Assembly: GCA_024138015.1 (NCBI GenBank) | Contig: JAMXBB010000010.1 | Span: forward strand, 77,661,671-77,725,670 | Direction of reading: 5' to 3' | Source: Lumnitzera littorea | Taxonomy: Eukaryota; Streptophyta; Magnoliopsida; Myrtales; Combretaceae | Length of the DNA: 64,000 nt | Shown: positions 35,084 to 46,845 of the stretch, piece after piece | Layout: each line of letters begins with the position of its first letter | How positions within the stretch are numbered: the first letter of the stretch is position 1 | Made by a program: the position numbers and the translations under genes | The notes under the pieces: model-generated | What the model was told of the DNA's origin: nothing | Seen by the model: only the letters and a program-made list of their open reading frames with translations | The model's database searches: none

Positions 35084-37163
35084 TGTAAACACCTTGTTTT
35101 TGCCATTTTTATTTTAGTATTTTTTATTTGGCCAGGTTTGAAAAAAAAAAAAAGAAAAGAAAAGAGAGAGAGAGAGAGAATAAATAATTAAAAAATATAT
35201 ATACAAAAAATAAAAAATAATGAAAAAATAAAAATTGAAAATTGAAAACTAATAAGTGTTGAGTTGAGTCCAATCATATCGAGTCTAGTCATATCAAGTT
35301 AAGTCGAGTTAAGACAAGTAGTTTAAGATCAAATTAGATAATAGTGAGTACTCAATTTAATAAATTTTAAGTCGTCGAAGGATCAAGCTTTAATGAAAAA
35401 TAATTTAGTCCAATCCGATATAAGGTGGATTTTTATCTAACTTATGTTGGGCTAAAATAAATTTATGATTTATTAAGTGGGTTATTGGGCTAAAAATCAA
35501 GTTAGACTGAGTCGGGCTTGGAAAATAGAAAACCCAAATTAAAACAAGGTTTCTAAAAACTAAGTCGAATCTTCAAAGAATCTAACACGTATCTTATTTA
35601 TCTAGGATTCGTTATTGTATCTAAGGTTTGTTGAGATCAGATCTATATCTAAAGAGATACGAAAGATTTAGTTGTATGACTTATAAATAAAAATTTAGCG
35701 GTGAAGTCTAGAACGTTTTCTTAATATACTTCCTCAATTACAATACATGATCAGCCCTAATCCCACAATTCATTGCCTACAACACTTCATACCTAATCGT
35801 TGCTTCACAATACACGATCAGGCTCTCACACTTCACGTCTAAGTCTAATGCACTTCACAGTCTACGTACACTGTACGACCAAATTCACGTATGAACACTA
35901 CATACACACAACGCTAGTACACATCCAACACTTCACCGCACAAGCATTGCACTTTCCACACACGTCCATGACCAATGACACCGGCTATCACATGCATACA
36001 CATTCACGTAGTCCAAACAATCATGACACGATCAGCCACGTCCAGTCATGGTCACGTTCATAATCTAACTCGCTTAGGCAATTAGGTAAATTATTTTAGT
36101 TTGTCATTTATTTTTAATTTAGTTAATCAATTTATTTTACTAACATGTTTTTTTTTAGTACAAGTTGTTTTTTAAATTAACTGTAGTTTTTTTTTTAATT
36201 TCATGTTTTTTTAATTAAATTGCATTTTTACCCAAAATTACATTTTTAGGAAAAAGTTGCATAACTGTTCTCCGAGATCCATGTCTTCGGAGAAGATACA
36301 TATAATGTATCTTGCATATAGGATTTAAAAAATATATATATCTAGATATATATCTTAACGTATCTTGCATATAGAATTTAGAAAAGGTATGTATCTTGTA
36401 TATAAGATTTATAAAAGATACGCATCTAGATTATATCTCAGCATTTCTTGCATATAGGATTTAGGAAAGACATTTTTTACATGTAAAGAGTTTTTTTAAA
36501 TAAAAAAAAAAAGAAAGATTTAGTTAGTTAGGGTTTTCTTAGATTTATGAAATTAGATATTTTTTAGGTTTTTTTAATAATCAATTATTAAATAAACATA
36601 AATCTAGTTCGATTTTCAAAATAAAAAATTTTACCCACTAAATATTTTATTAAAAAAAAAAAGAACTATGTTGATTTGATCCCGAGTAACGACTATGTAA
36701 GCACCTTTAGGGTAATTGTATCTAAAAAATGTTTTAAAAAAATCTTTTTCTTTTTCTTGAAAATCGTAATAAAAATAATAAAAAATTCATTTTATCTATA
36801 TTCTATATATCTTTACATAGTTAAGTATGTTTAGAAAATTATAAAAATAAAGCCCATTAATTTTTTTTTATCTTTTACATGATGACTTAATCTTAATAGA
36901 TTAGTCCGCAAACCTAGTTTTTTTCTGGTTTAATTTTCTAAAATAATTCTTTAGAAAATCCACGAATCAATAACCAAATTAAGGTTTTCCCACCCAAAAA
37001 TTTTAATTTCATTTTTTTATTAGTTTAACTGGTTAGCGACTCCAAATTTTTTAAATATTTTTTTCAAAACATTTTTTTAAGAAAAATGTTTTTCCTTAAT
37101 TTAATATCAAATAACTTATATCAAGCGTAAATTAAAAAAAAAAAAAACAAAATTAGGCTCAAT
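35084..37163 (+). repeat. E3 5' LTR (2080 bp)
   Basis: Starts TGTAAACACC and ends ...GGCTCAATA, matching ...GGCTCGACA in the 3' LTR. TATA box TATAAATA at 35692-35699. A C-rich, CACTTCA-rich leader follows at 35740-36060. Two to three ~55-bp tandem units built on 'TATCTTGCATATAGGATTT' lie at ~36300-36475. Confidence 0.88.
35692..35699 (+). promoter_or_regulatory. TATA box of E3 5' LTR
   Basis: TATAAATA at the same relative place as TATAAATA in the 3' LTR (43981-43988). The C-rich leader starts about 40 bases downstream, consistent with the start of R. Confidence 0.6.
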
Positions 37164-37167
37164 AGAA

Positions 37168-37185
37168 TTGGCGACTCCATTGAGG
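37168..37185 (+). promoter_or_regulatory. E3 primer-binding site
   Basis: TGGCGACTCCATTGAGGA, immediately after the 5' LTR. A TGGCGACTC...GGGGA site at this place is usual in plant Tat/Ogre elements; the present copy has A for G in the GGGGA part. Confidence 0.75.
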
Positions 37186-38789
37186 ACTATTAGTAGGCTA
37201 GCCATGTAAAAGTTGAAAAATTAGTTAATGGGCTTTTTCTTTTTCCTTTTCTTTTGATTTGTATATTATTATATATAGTTGTACTAACTAGTTATTAGTG
37301 ATGCAGGCCTTAGGAAAAAACCTAGTCCAATAGGCCCTTATTGGGGATTTAGGGGGTGAAGGGTTATTTATTAATAATCATTTGTATGTTTAGATGTGGT
37401 CTAACCTAGGCAACCTTAGGAACTTAAAACAAGCCACCATTGTGTAACTCTCAGGTCACTGGGATCTTTACCCCTACCTAACAGTGATAGGTGATTCCAT
37501 TTTGACTTCAATGTAGTCCACTAGGTTTTTCGCTAGAAATCCTTAATGCTACAGAGCCTAAGACTCGTGACCTTACCCTCTTGCATCATTCTTTTTTAAA
37601 AAAGGTAGTCAATTTTTTTTTAAATTATAGGAAAAGTCTAACTAATTCAAGGTCAATTTAGCATTCTTTTTCAAAAAAGGGGAAATTAAAAAATCAATAG
37701 CCCTTATATATAAGTATTCATAAGCTTTATTTCTTTTTAAATCTTATTTCGAAGTTACTTATATATAAGTGAATTGTTGATTATGGGCTCATAATAATTC
37801 CTATAATTTATTAATGACCAACCTCATTGTATTGCACGTGTGTGTAGCGTATTGAATCACATTTATTTTGCATATTTATCTATATGTGCTATCTTTTGTG
37901 ATATATGTGAGCTTTGTAGATTTTGTTTTATTTCATAAGTAATGGGTACAAAATTATTAGTGTTCCTCCTATACCATAATGTGCCAATGTTAAAGAAAAA
38001 GAAAGAAAAACTTCAATATCAACTTGTAATTTTTTGGGGGGCATGTAATTATGGAAATTAACTATGATAAAGATTATTATTGAACTATCATTTTTTTCAA
38101 GCTTTAAACAAATTTTCTTTTTTTTAAAAAAAAAAAAAAGAAACATCAAAATGATATTTTATGATCAAGAACCAGCTTCATGGTAATTATTTACTTGGTT
38201 AATTTCTATTGCAATGCCCTATATGTATTATACTGTTAGAAACTAACAAAATCAAAAATCAAAAAGACAAAAAAAAAAAGATTTAATCATCAGATTTCTA
38301 TTATAAATTATTTCCCATCTCAAAGTCATCAATCTTGTAAACGTCTAAGTTCCTATTCTTCATGTTTATCCATTAAGTTATCACAATCCTAAAAGAATTT
38401 TCTCCATTAGTCGTCGACCTTGTGTCATTTGTTCAATAAACTTCTCATTATAAAATAATTTTCACTTTTCCATATCACCCTTGTAATATAATTGTCATCC
38501 TATGTCCTCAATTGTCAATAGCAATGGTTCCATTTTTTTTTAACTTTCTATCTATGAATAAGTTTGGATTCGTCAATATCAGTATTAGGTTGTTTGAACA
38601 CAAAATCAACATTGGTATTTTTTTTTTTTTATAAAAGTTTCCCAAAGAAAAAAATAATAAATGGTTTTCAAAACTACAAACTCAATGTAGTGTTGCTAAC
38701 AAGAAAGGATTCTTGTAGGCTTTAAAAGATTGCTTTTTAAATGATTTGGTCCAACTTGAAGCCCATAATCACTCATAGCCAAAACCAAG

Positions 38790-40715
38790 ATGTCTAAAGC
38801 TCTTAAACAGAGAATAGCCACAGCCAAAAGGGTTCTGAGCAAGCATACGAAGCAATTTGAGACTATAGCTCATACCCAAGCCCAAGGGCCTACTAAAATA
38901 CCATCTGAGACAGATAAGTCTAAAGAGTTGTTAGTTTATGAGCTTAACAACAGTAGCAAAGGCCTAGGGAAGGAATTAGAGCAAAAATTGATGAAGATGG
39001 AAGAAGAAATCTTCTAGAAAATTGAAGAGAAAATGATAGTTCTCAAGGATCATGATGTAAAGTAATCTAGTTTGAGCAATGTTAGCACTTTTGAAGACCA
39101 TGAGCTACCCCAAAAGTTTAAGGTACTAAATTTCGAAAAGTATGATGAAGCAAGCTGCCCTAAGCTCTACCTTAGGCTTTATGTCTATAAGATGGCCCAA
39201 TTCTCTAAACATGAGCAATTGATGACTCAAACTTTCTAAGATAGCTTAATTGAGCCGACATTGATTTGGTATGCCCAACAAGACTTAGTTAAGCTTGATA
39301 CTTGGGATAAGCTAGTTAAAGTCTTTTATCAATAGTACAAGTTCAATGAAGTGGTTCATTCCCTAATAGATTTAAATAACATGAAAATGAAGCCGACCGA
39401 GTCCTTTAAGGAGTATGCTCAGAGATGGAGATCTACAGCCGCTCAAGCTACAGTACAATTGCTAGAAAATGAATTGATCAACATATTCATCTATACATTA
39501 AGTGAACCTTATTATAATCACCTCTTAGGCTATACCGCTTCTACATTTGCAAATGTAGTTACAGTTGGTAATCACATTGAAGATGCTATTAGAGTAGGAG
39601 ATTGATAGGGAAAGGATCAATCCTGTTGGATTCAAAAGCTACTGTGAACACTGTGATGTCCTATCTAACGATATGCGAGCCTAGTGCCTTAAGCACTAGT
39701 CCAGAGTTGAAGGAAAATAAGCTAAACCAAAAATCACCTAAAGGGAGGTTTACTCATATCCCGATTCCTATGTCTTGGGTCTATTGCCACCTAAAAGAAG
39801 AGGGTTTGCTGCATCTTAAGACTCCAACACCAAGGTATAGACCTTGGAAATATGATCCCAATGCACAATGCGAGTACCACATGGGTTAACAGGGGCATGC
39901 TACAAACCATTGTTGGGAATTGAAGAATAAAGTCTAAAATTCGATTAATGAAAAATTGGTCTAGTTAAAATTCGTTAGGGATCCAAGGCCCAAATTCTAC
40001 ATAGAGCCTACTATCAATATAATACAAGGATTAGAGAAAATGCCAGAAACATATTTAAATGGTCAAGTTCAGGAGGTATGTTACTGCTATGATCTGAAAA
40101 ATAAGGATGCATCCCTAAAAGAAAAGTTGATGATATTAGAAGAAAGGCTCACGAATATAGAAATGGAAATATGATATTTGCTCAAGCAGCTCAAAAACCC
40201 ACATCTTAAGAAGGATAGGACATTACAGCCAAAGCATGAGGATGAATTAGGGAAAGAGAAGTTAGGAGCGAATGTACCAATTAGGAAAGCCTATAACCAA
40301 GACAAGCCCATCCATAACAAGAGGAGGCGACTTACACAGTTCAAGATTCCAATGGCCCAAGTGTTCAAGTAATTGAGAGATGTAGAACTACTAGTATGTG
40401 AAAACCCAACAAAAAAGTACAAGCCAAGGGATCATAACCCCAACAAATGGTGTGAATATCATGTGGGCCAGGTGAGACATACTATAAAAGACTGCTAGAA
40501 ACTGAAGCATAAGGTGCAAAATTCTATTGATGCTAAGGTTATCCAACTAAATTTTCTAGAGATTGATGGGTCTATGGGTAGTGGTATCTCTAACCTAGGA
40601 AAATAAAATAAACAGCCTCCAACATGGGGTATTGAGGGTTTATTACTACCATTTGACCAAGTGGCTCACTATTTGAAGTAATTGGGCATATCTCCAAAAG
40701 ATCAATTCAATTAAA
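38790..40715 (+). pseudogene. E3 gag with duplicated C-H-H-C module
   Basis: The first 272 codons (38790-39605) stay in one frame but carry stops at 39015-39020, ~39060, ~39238 and ~39331. Landmarks: the KFKVLNFEKYDEASCPK block, WYAQQDLVKLDTWD, and ESFKEYAQRWRS, the typical plant Tat gag core. The C-terminal part holds two copies of an ~80-residue module: IPM.W/QV..., then a D/HNPN.CEYH zinc motif C-x2-H-x5-H-x4-C at 39869-39913 and 40451-40495, each followed by L.K.KVQNSI. A third partial copy (LPFDQVAHYLK) ends the ORF near 40715. Most stops replace Gln. Gag would package element RNA; no protein can be made from this copy. Confidence 0.85.
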
Positions 40716-42539
40716 TGAGTCAAGTTCAAAGAAGTGACAAAAATGGGGGTAACAAGTGGAAAAGTGTTTTAGTTCCTATATTTATTTCTTTTTAGGTTAA
40801 TCTTTCATTTTAGAGATAAGATTTATTTGAATAAAGTGTTTTTTCTTGTGCATTTTGTTTTTCTATGATGTACACTTAGCTAAGCTCGATAAGGGCATGT
40901 CATTGGCCCTTCATTAATGAAATACTTCATGCAAGATTTAGGGCAAGTAAAAATGGATAAAGTAAATGTGAACTTAGAACTCAAAATTTTCTACCTAAGG
41001 AAATGGTAATACATTACTTGAAAGGTTTATGATGAAAAGAGGCAAATCGTGTCTTAAACACTAACCCTAAACACACATAAGAGTTGAGTGCTATTAAGGT
41101 GAGTATTGGGCTCACTCCCAAAAGGCGGCCTGTCTTGAACTTGGTACACGTGTCAAAATGATATTATGCATTCATTTCATCATCCCTAAATACAGTTATC
41201 CCTTGCAAACCCATATGAACCTTTAAGGGATTTTTCTTAAAATTAACCCTGCCAAGAACTACCCCACACTAAGGCAATTAGGATGATAGGGTCATTAATT
41301 TGGAGAAAAGAAGTAGACTAATATGTGTTTGCCTTAGTTATGTCAATTCATGACCAAATATTGTCATAAATAATTCAATTTCTTTAGGATGAAAAAGAGT
41401 TTTAGATCATATATACCTCACTCAAGCCTATACACTCATTTAAACACCCCAAACCCATAGACTTTTCCTAAACACTCCATGCCATATACACTTCTCCCAA
41501 GCTTATACTCTTTGAACCCATAGTTTTAGGGCTTTGAATCCCATTAAGCAAAAAAAAAAAAAAACTCAAAAAGGAATGGTGACTGCCTTGACAAAAAAAA
41601 AAAAAAAAGAGAAAAATTGAAAATATAGGTAAGGTAATCACCTTCAAGCATAAGCCAAATTACCAATAAGCCTAAAGTCTGAACTTGTGATGGTATCTAA
41701 AATCTAAACATTACAAATTCCTAAGCTCAAAAGCAAAGCCCTTATTTTATGGCCCCGCCTAATTTATCATCTTTGATGAAACTCTTTGACTAAAGAAATG
41801 GACTTATCTTAAGCAAAAATTGTTTATGAAACTACAACAAGTCCATGTTTAGTCTCTCTTAGGTTCTTAGCTTGTAAACTTGGGACAAATGGTATATAAT
41901 TTTTTCAAAATTGGCCAAAGCATGTTGATGTCCATTTGCTTAAACCATTGACCAAAAGCCTTAGATGGCAAACCCGAAAAAGACCTGATTGATTAACTAA
42001 AGTGTACCACTTACAAGATAGGCTACAATTTTGGAATTGATGCTGAAAGTGAAAATAAACCTATGAGAGCATAAGGAAGTTCATTTTGACTAAACATTTT
42101 AAGTAATGATATCTATCCCCTTAGTGGAAAATTAAAAAATAGTTGAGTGTTTTCTCAAGAACATGAATAATCTTGACCCCAAGTTTGAAATTAGTATTTC
42201 CAACAAGTTCAAAAATCATGAATTTTGCTATAAGAAACAAGACTGAAAGAATGAGTAATCAATGGGCAAGGGGCAAGCTAACCCCTTATTTGTGATCTTT
42301 AGAGTCTTTTTAAGGCTTTCTTACTTGATAGCAACACAATCTTCCATTAAAGAGTATTTTTTGAATTTCTTGAAAAAACCTTTCAAAAAGAGAAATGAAA
42401 CCTTTTTCAAAAATTATCGAGAGAGATTTCTTAAAAAGAAAATGTCAATATTTTTAAAGAATCATCAAAATCCCTCAAACTCAAGTCTTAGATCATTTTA
42501 TCAAAACTCATCAAAGTCCTTGAAATTCATGGATTGATT
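40716..42539. other. E3 non-coding interior
   Basis: Where pol would be expected there is only AT-rich sequence with A-homopolymers (41552, 41596). No catalytic motif of protease, RT or integrase was seen in any frame. 37186-38789, between primer site and gag, is likewise non-coding. Confidence 0.6.
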
Positions 42540-43110
42540 GCCCTTTAGTGCGTTGTCCATTTCAGATAGTAATCTTGAGCCGCTTGCTCATAGGAGCACC
42601 ATCCAGTCCATTTTAGGATTGCTTGCTCAAAAGAGTATTGTCCTGTCCTTAATTGGGCTGCTTGCTCATAGGAGCACCATCCAGTTCTTTTAGGATCGCT
42701 TGCTCAAAAGAGCGTTATATCCTTAGTTGGGTCACTTACTTAGTGGAGTGCCATCCAATCTTTTATAGGATCACTTGCTCAAAGGAGCGTTGTCCTATCT
42801 TTTGTTGAATTGCTTGCTTAAAAGGAGCACTATCCTATTCCTATCTAGCCCGTTACTAGGATCGCTTACTCAAAGGAGCGCTATCTTATTTAATCCTTTT
42901 TGGATCACTTGCTTATAGGAGCACTATCCTATTTAATCCTTTGTAGGATCACTTACTCAAAAGGAGCGTTATCCTACCTATTCCTTTTTAGATCGCTTGC
43001 TCCTAAGAGTGTTATCTTATTCCTTTTAGGATCGTTTGCTCAAATGAGCACCGTCCAGTCATTTAAAAGATTACCTACTCTTGAGAGCGCTATCTCATTT
43101 TGTATTTAAT
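42540..43110 (+). repeat. E3 hairpin minisatellite (~12 units of ~45-50 bp)
   Basis: Unit: GGATCGCTTGCTCAAAGG, then AGCGCTATCCTATT, then a T-rich spacer. Most units contain a small palindrome of the type TGCTC-ATAG-GAGCA (e.g. ~42585-42599, ~42668-42682), with compensating variants. It ends about 230 bp before the 3' LTR, the region where Ogre-type elements often carry tandem repeats. Confidence 0.88.
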
Positions 43111-43337
43111 AGAATGTCATCTTATCTTATCTTCGAAAGATCTATCCTTTCGAGCAACTCATCCTGAAAGAGATATATCCTCTTATGGATACCTAACCTT
43201 TCAAGTTGAGACTTAATTTATTTAACAATCAAAGTCTTTACCATGCCAATTCAAGTAAAACCAAGCAAAAATGAGTATGTCTTGTTTTTCTCTATCTTTG
43301 TAGCAAAGTTTTTATAAACTTTACTAAACTTTACTAC

Positions 43338-43346
43338 AAAAAGGAG
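43338..43346 (+). promoter_or_regulatory. E3 polypurine tract
   Basis: AAAAAGGAG followed by CAGC and then the TG of the 3' LTR; the primer for plus-strand synthesis in this kind of element. Confidence 0.65.
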
Positions 43347-43350
43347 CAGC

Positions 43351-45524
43351 TGTAGAGACTCACTTTTACTATTTTTATTTTAGTATTTTTTATTAGGCCA
43401 GGTTTTAAAAATAAAAAAGAGAGAGAGAGAATAAATAATTAAAAAATAATAATTTAAAAAATATATAAAAAATAAATAAATAATAAAATATATATATAAC
43501 AAATATTGAAAAATAATAAAAGTATCGAGTCAACTCAAGTCAAGTCATATGAAGTCCAATCATATCAGGTCAAGTCGTATCGAGTCAAGTGGGGTCAAGT
43601 CAAGATAAGACGAGTAGTTCGGGATCAAATTGAATAATGGTGAGTACTCAATTTAATAAATTTTAAGTCGTTGAAGGATCAGGCTTTAATGAAAAATAGT
43701 TTAGCCTAGTCCAGTCCAATATAAGGTGAATTTTTATTTAACTTATATTAGGCTAAAATAAACTTAAGATTTATTAAGTGGGTTATTGGGCTAAATCAAG
43801 TTGGACTAAGTTGGGTCTAGAAAATAGAAAGCCTAGATTAAAACAAGGTTTCTATAAACTAAGTTAAATCTTCAAATAATCTAAAATGTATCTTCCATAT
43901 CTAGGATTCATTATTGTATCTAGGGTTTGTTGAGATCATATCTATATCTAAAGGGATACGAAAGATTCAGTTGTATGGCTTATAAATAAGAATTTGGCGG
44001 TGAAGTCTTGAACGTTTTCTCAATATACTTCCCCGATTACAATACATGATTAGCCCCAATCCCATAATCTACTGCCTATGCTACTTCATACCTGATCGCT
44101 ACTTCACAATATATGATCAAGCTCTCACACTTCATGTCCACGTCCAATGCACTTCATAGTTCACATACGCTACACGACCAAATTCACATACGAACACTAC
44201 ACACACACAACGTTAGTACATATCCAACACTTCACCACACGAGTACTACACTATGTACACACGTCCACGACTAATGACATCACCTATCACATGTGTACAC
44301 ATCCATGTAGTCCAAACGATCACGACATGATCAACCACATCTAGTCGTAATCACATACACGACCTAACTCATTTAGGTAATTAGGTAAATTATTTTAGTT
44401 AGTCATTTATTTTGTTTTTTTTTAGTTAATCAATTTATTTTACTAACTTGTTTTCTTTTTGTACAGGTTGTCTTTTAGATTAATTATAGTTTTATTTTTA
44501 AATTTCAAGTTTTTTTTAATTAAAATGCATTTTTAAGAAAAAGTTACATATCTATTTTTCGAGATCCATGTCTTTGGAGAAAATACATATCTTAATGTAT
44601 CTTGCAAATGAGATTTACAAAAGATATGTATCTAGATACATATCTTAACATGTTTTGTATATAGGATTTAGAAAATATACATATCTAAGTACGTATCTTA
44701 ATGTATCTTGCATATTAGATTTAGAAAAGATGCGTATCTAGATCATATCTTAACATATCTTGTATATAGGATTTAGGAAAGATATTTTTTGACAAGTAGT
44801 GGGTTTTTTTTTTAAATAAAAAAATAAAAAATCTTAACTAAGGTTTTTCAAAAAGAAAAAAAAAAGACGGAGATTTAGTCAGTTAGGGTTTTCTTATATT
44901 CGTGAAATTAGATCTTTTTTAGTTTTTTTTAATTATAAATTGTTAAATAAACGTAAATCTGACTTGATTTTCAAAATAAAAAATTCTACCCACTAAATAT
45001 TTTATAAAAAAAAAAAAAAGAACTACGTTGGTTTGATCCTAACTAGTAAGCACGTAGACATCTCTAAGGCAACCGTGTCTAAAAAATAAAAATAAAATTA
45101 TTTTTATTTTCTTGAAATTCATCATAAAAAATTCATTTTATTTATATTATGTATATCTTTACATAGTTTAATATTTTTAAAAAATTATAAAAATAAAACC
45201 CATTAATTTATTTTATCTTTTACATGGTGACTTATTCTTAATAAGTTAACTCTCGAACCTGATTTTTTTTCTAGTTTACTTTTTAAAATAATTCCTTAGA
45301 AAATCCGCGAATTAATGACCAAATTAAGGTTTTCTCGTTTGAAAACCCAAATTTCATTTTTTTATCAATTTAACTAGTTGGTAACTCTAAATTTTTTTAA
45401 ATATTTTTTTCAAGACATTTTTTTAAGAAAAACGTTTTTCCTTAATTTAATGTTAAGTAACTTATATTAAGTGGGCTAAGATCGATATAAGTTAAACTAA
45501 GGAAAATCAAAATAAGGCTCGACA
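43351..45524 (+). repeat. E3 3' LTR (2174 bp)
   Basis: Starts TGTAGAGACTC and ends GGCTCGACA. TATAAATA at 43981-43988. The tandem block near 44585-44790 has about one unit more than the 5' LTR. The target duplication TGTAG follows at 45525-45529. Confidence 0.9.
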
Positions 45525-45900
45525 TGTAGCTATAGGTTCTATTACAAGAAGTTGCTCTTTAGCTCTAAGAGTGTTTTGTTTATTAGTAGTAGGAAAATTA
45601 AGTAGCTAAGGAGCTTATGGAGTGTGTTGTTGCACTAAATTCCTAAGATTTGAGGTAGTTATACCCTATTGCGTAGCGACGATGGCAACTAGAGTAAGCA
45701 TTCATTAGGTGAATATTGCCATGAGTTTGCTCAAGTTTCAGTTGGTCTCTCTAAGTTCATGAGCTAACTGGGACACCTTCTGGTATGCCATCTCCTTAAT
45801 TCATCCCTTCAATTAGAGATAAATTTTGTTCATTGGTCACAATAGGGACATCTTGCTCTTGATTACTACCATTAATAGGATTAGCTAGCATTTACCCTGG
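45525..45900 (-). pseudogene. E1 gag, N-terminal part (beyond E3)
   Basis: On the minus strand this reads as gag N-terminal sequence (MAYQKVSQLAHELRETN near 45790-45740, then a Gln/Asn-rich stretch ending LLVIEPIAT at the TGTAG). It is in the same frame as the gag part at 35083 and below once E3 and one TGTAG are disregarded. Stops are present, mostly at likely Gln codons. Confidence 0.6.
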
Positions 45901-46845
45901 AGGTATCATGATGTAAGTGTTGAGTCTTCCTTCTTAATAGCAATCAAACGATCAGACCCTTGACCCACGTCCATACTTGAGGGCTGAAAAGTATGGCTAG
46001 TCAAACTCTTTCCTTAAGACTCACCATCAAGGAGTTCGAGCTACTGTAATTTGCTAACCTAATGCACTAGCCGAGTTGGACCCTCTTACACTTGAACATT
46101 AGCTTAGTTCATCTAACCATTAGCTTAGCGAACCCGAACCTGAGCTATGTTGAAAGTATCTGAGGTAAATTTACCTTAGAAGAATTATCTGCTCAACTTA
46201 ACACGACCAACCTACTATCCCTGCTCAGCACATCGGCTTAGTAGAAAATAAACAGATCATACAGAATTGTCTTTTCTACTAGAAAGTCATCCAACTTCTA
46301 GGAGTCACGTGTCTGAGCAAACGTGTGACAAAATCATCTATACAAGAATTCATTTTGTTGTATTTTTAATTATATCCTTATTATACCTTATACATTACTT
46401 CTTTTAGATAATACCCTTTTAGTTTTTTTCTATTTTAGGTAAGTTGTCCTAGTTTTTCAAATATAAATACCTACTATACATGTAGCTACAATCATCTTAT
46501 CATCAATATACTGAATATTCTTCATTTTGTGAACACTGTTCTCATTAGCTTGTTTACTTACTTCAATTTTATTCTAACCCATAAGTAAGGCTAGGTGACA
46601 AGGAACCTTACTAGACCATCTCATGGTCATATTAAGTTATGTCGTGAGTCATCAAAAGTTCCACTAATATATCATATCCTTTGGAGCTATTCGTGGATTT
46701 TATTATCTTACCTTTTTTTTTTGTTCTTTCGTGTGACTTCTATCTCGTCCTTCAAGCTTTCTGTAAGCTTAGACCTATCTTAGTGACCAACTTTATCTGT
46801 TCTTAGTCTTGGTCCACACTACTTCCCTAATAGAGTTCCTAAAAA
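45901..46845 (+). mobile_element. E1 leader region with a plus-strand LTR-like piece
   Basis: Between E1 gag and its 5' LTR. On the plus strand 46380-46610 has an 'AGATAATACCCTTTT' run and TATAAATA (46462-46469), with a layout like the gypsy LTR at 17050-17260. This suggests an inserted LTR fragment of uncertain ends. No coding sequence seen. Confidence 0.35.

Larger units (their letters stand above)
35084..45524 (+). mobile_element. E3: complete non-autonomous (gag-only) Tat/Ogre-like LTR retrotransposon
   Basis: All structural parts are present: 5' LTR 35084-37163, primer-binding site ~37168, gag remnant 38790-40715, a long non-coding interior, a hairpin-rich minisatellite 42540-43110, polypurine tract 43338-43346, 3' LTR 43351-45524, and a perfect 5-bp target duplication (TGTAG). 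No protease, RT, RNase H or integrase was found in any frame, so it would have needed enzymes from another element. The two LTRs are clearly homologous throughout but differ by many substitutions and indels, so the insertion is old. It lies inside the gag of E1. Confidence 0.92.

Noticed and set aside
35800..36063. 87-codon His/Thr-rich open frame (and its counterpart at 44147-44344)
   Set aside because: Both are the C-rich leader of the E3 LTRs, not conserved as a frame between the two LTR copies.
42540..43110. CRISPR-like array of short palindromic repeats
   Set aside because: Units are contiguous diverged minisatellite copies without unique spacers, in a plant retrotransposon.
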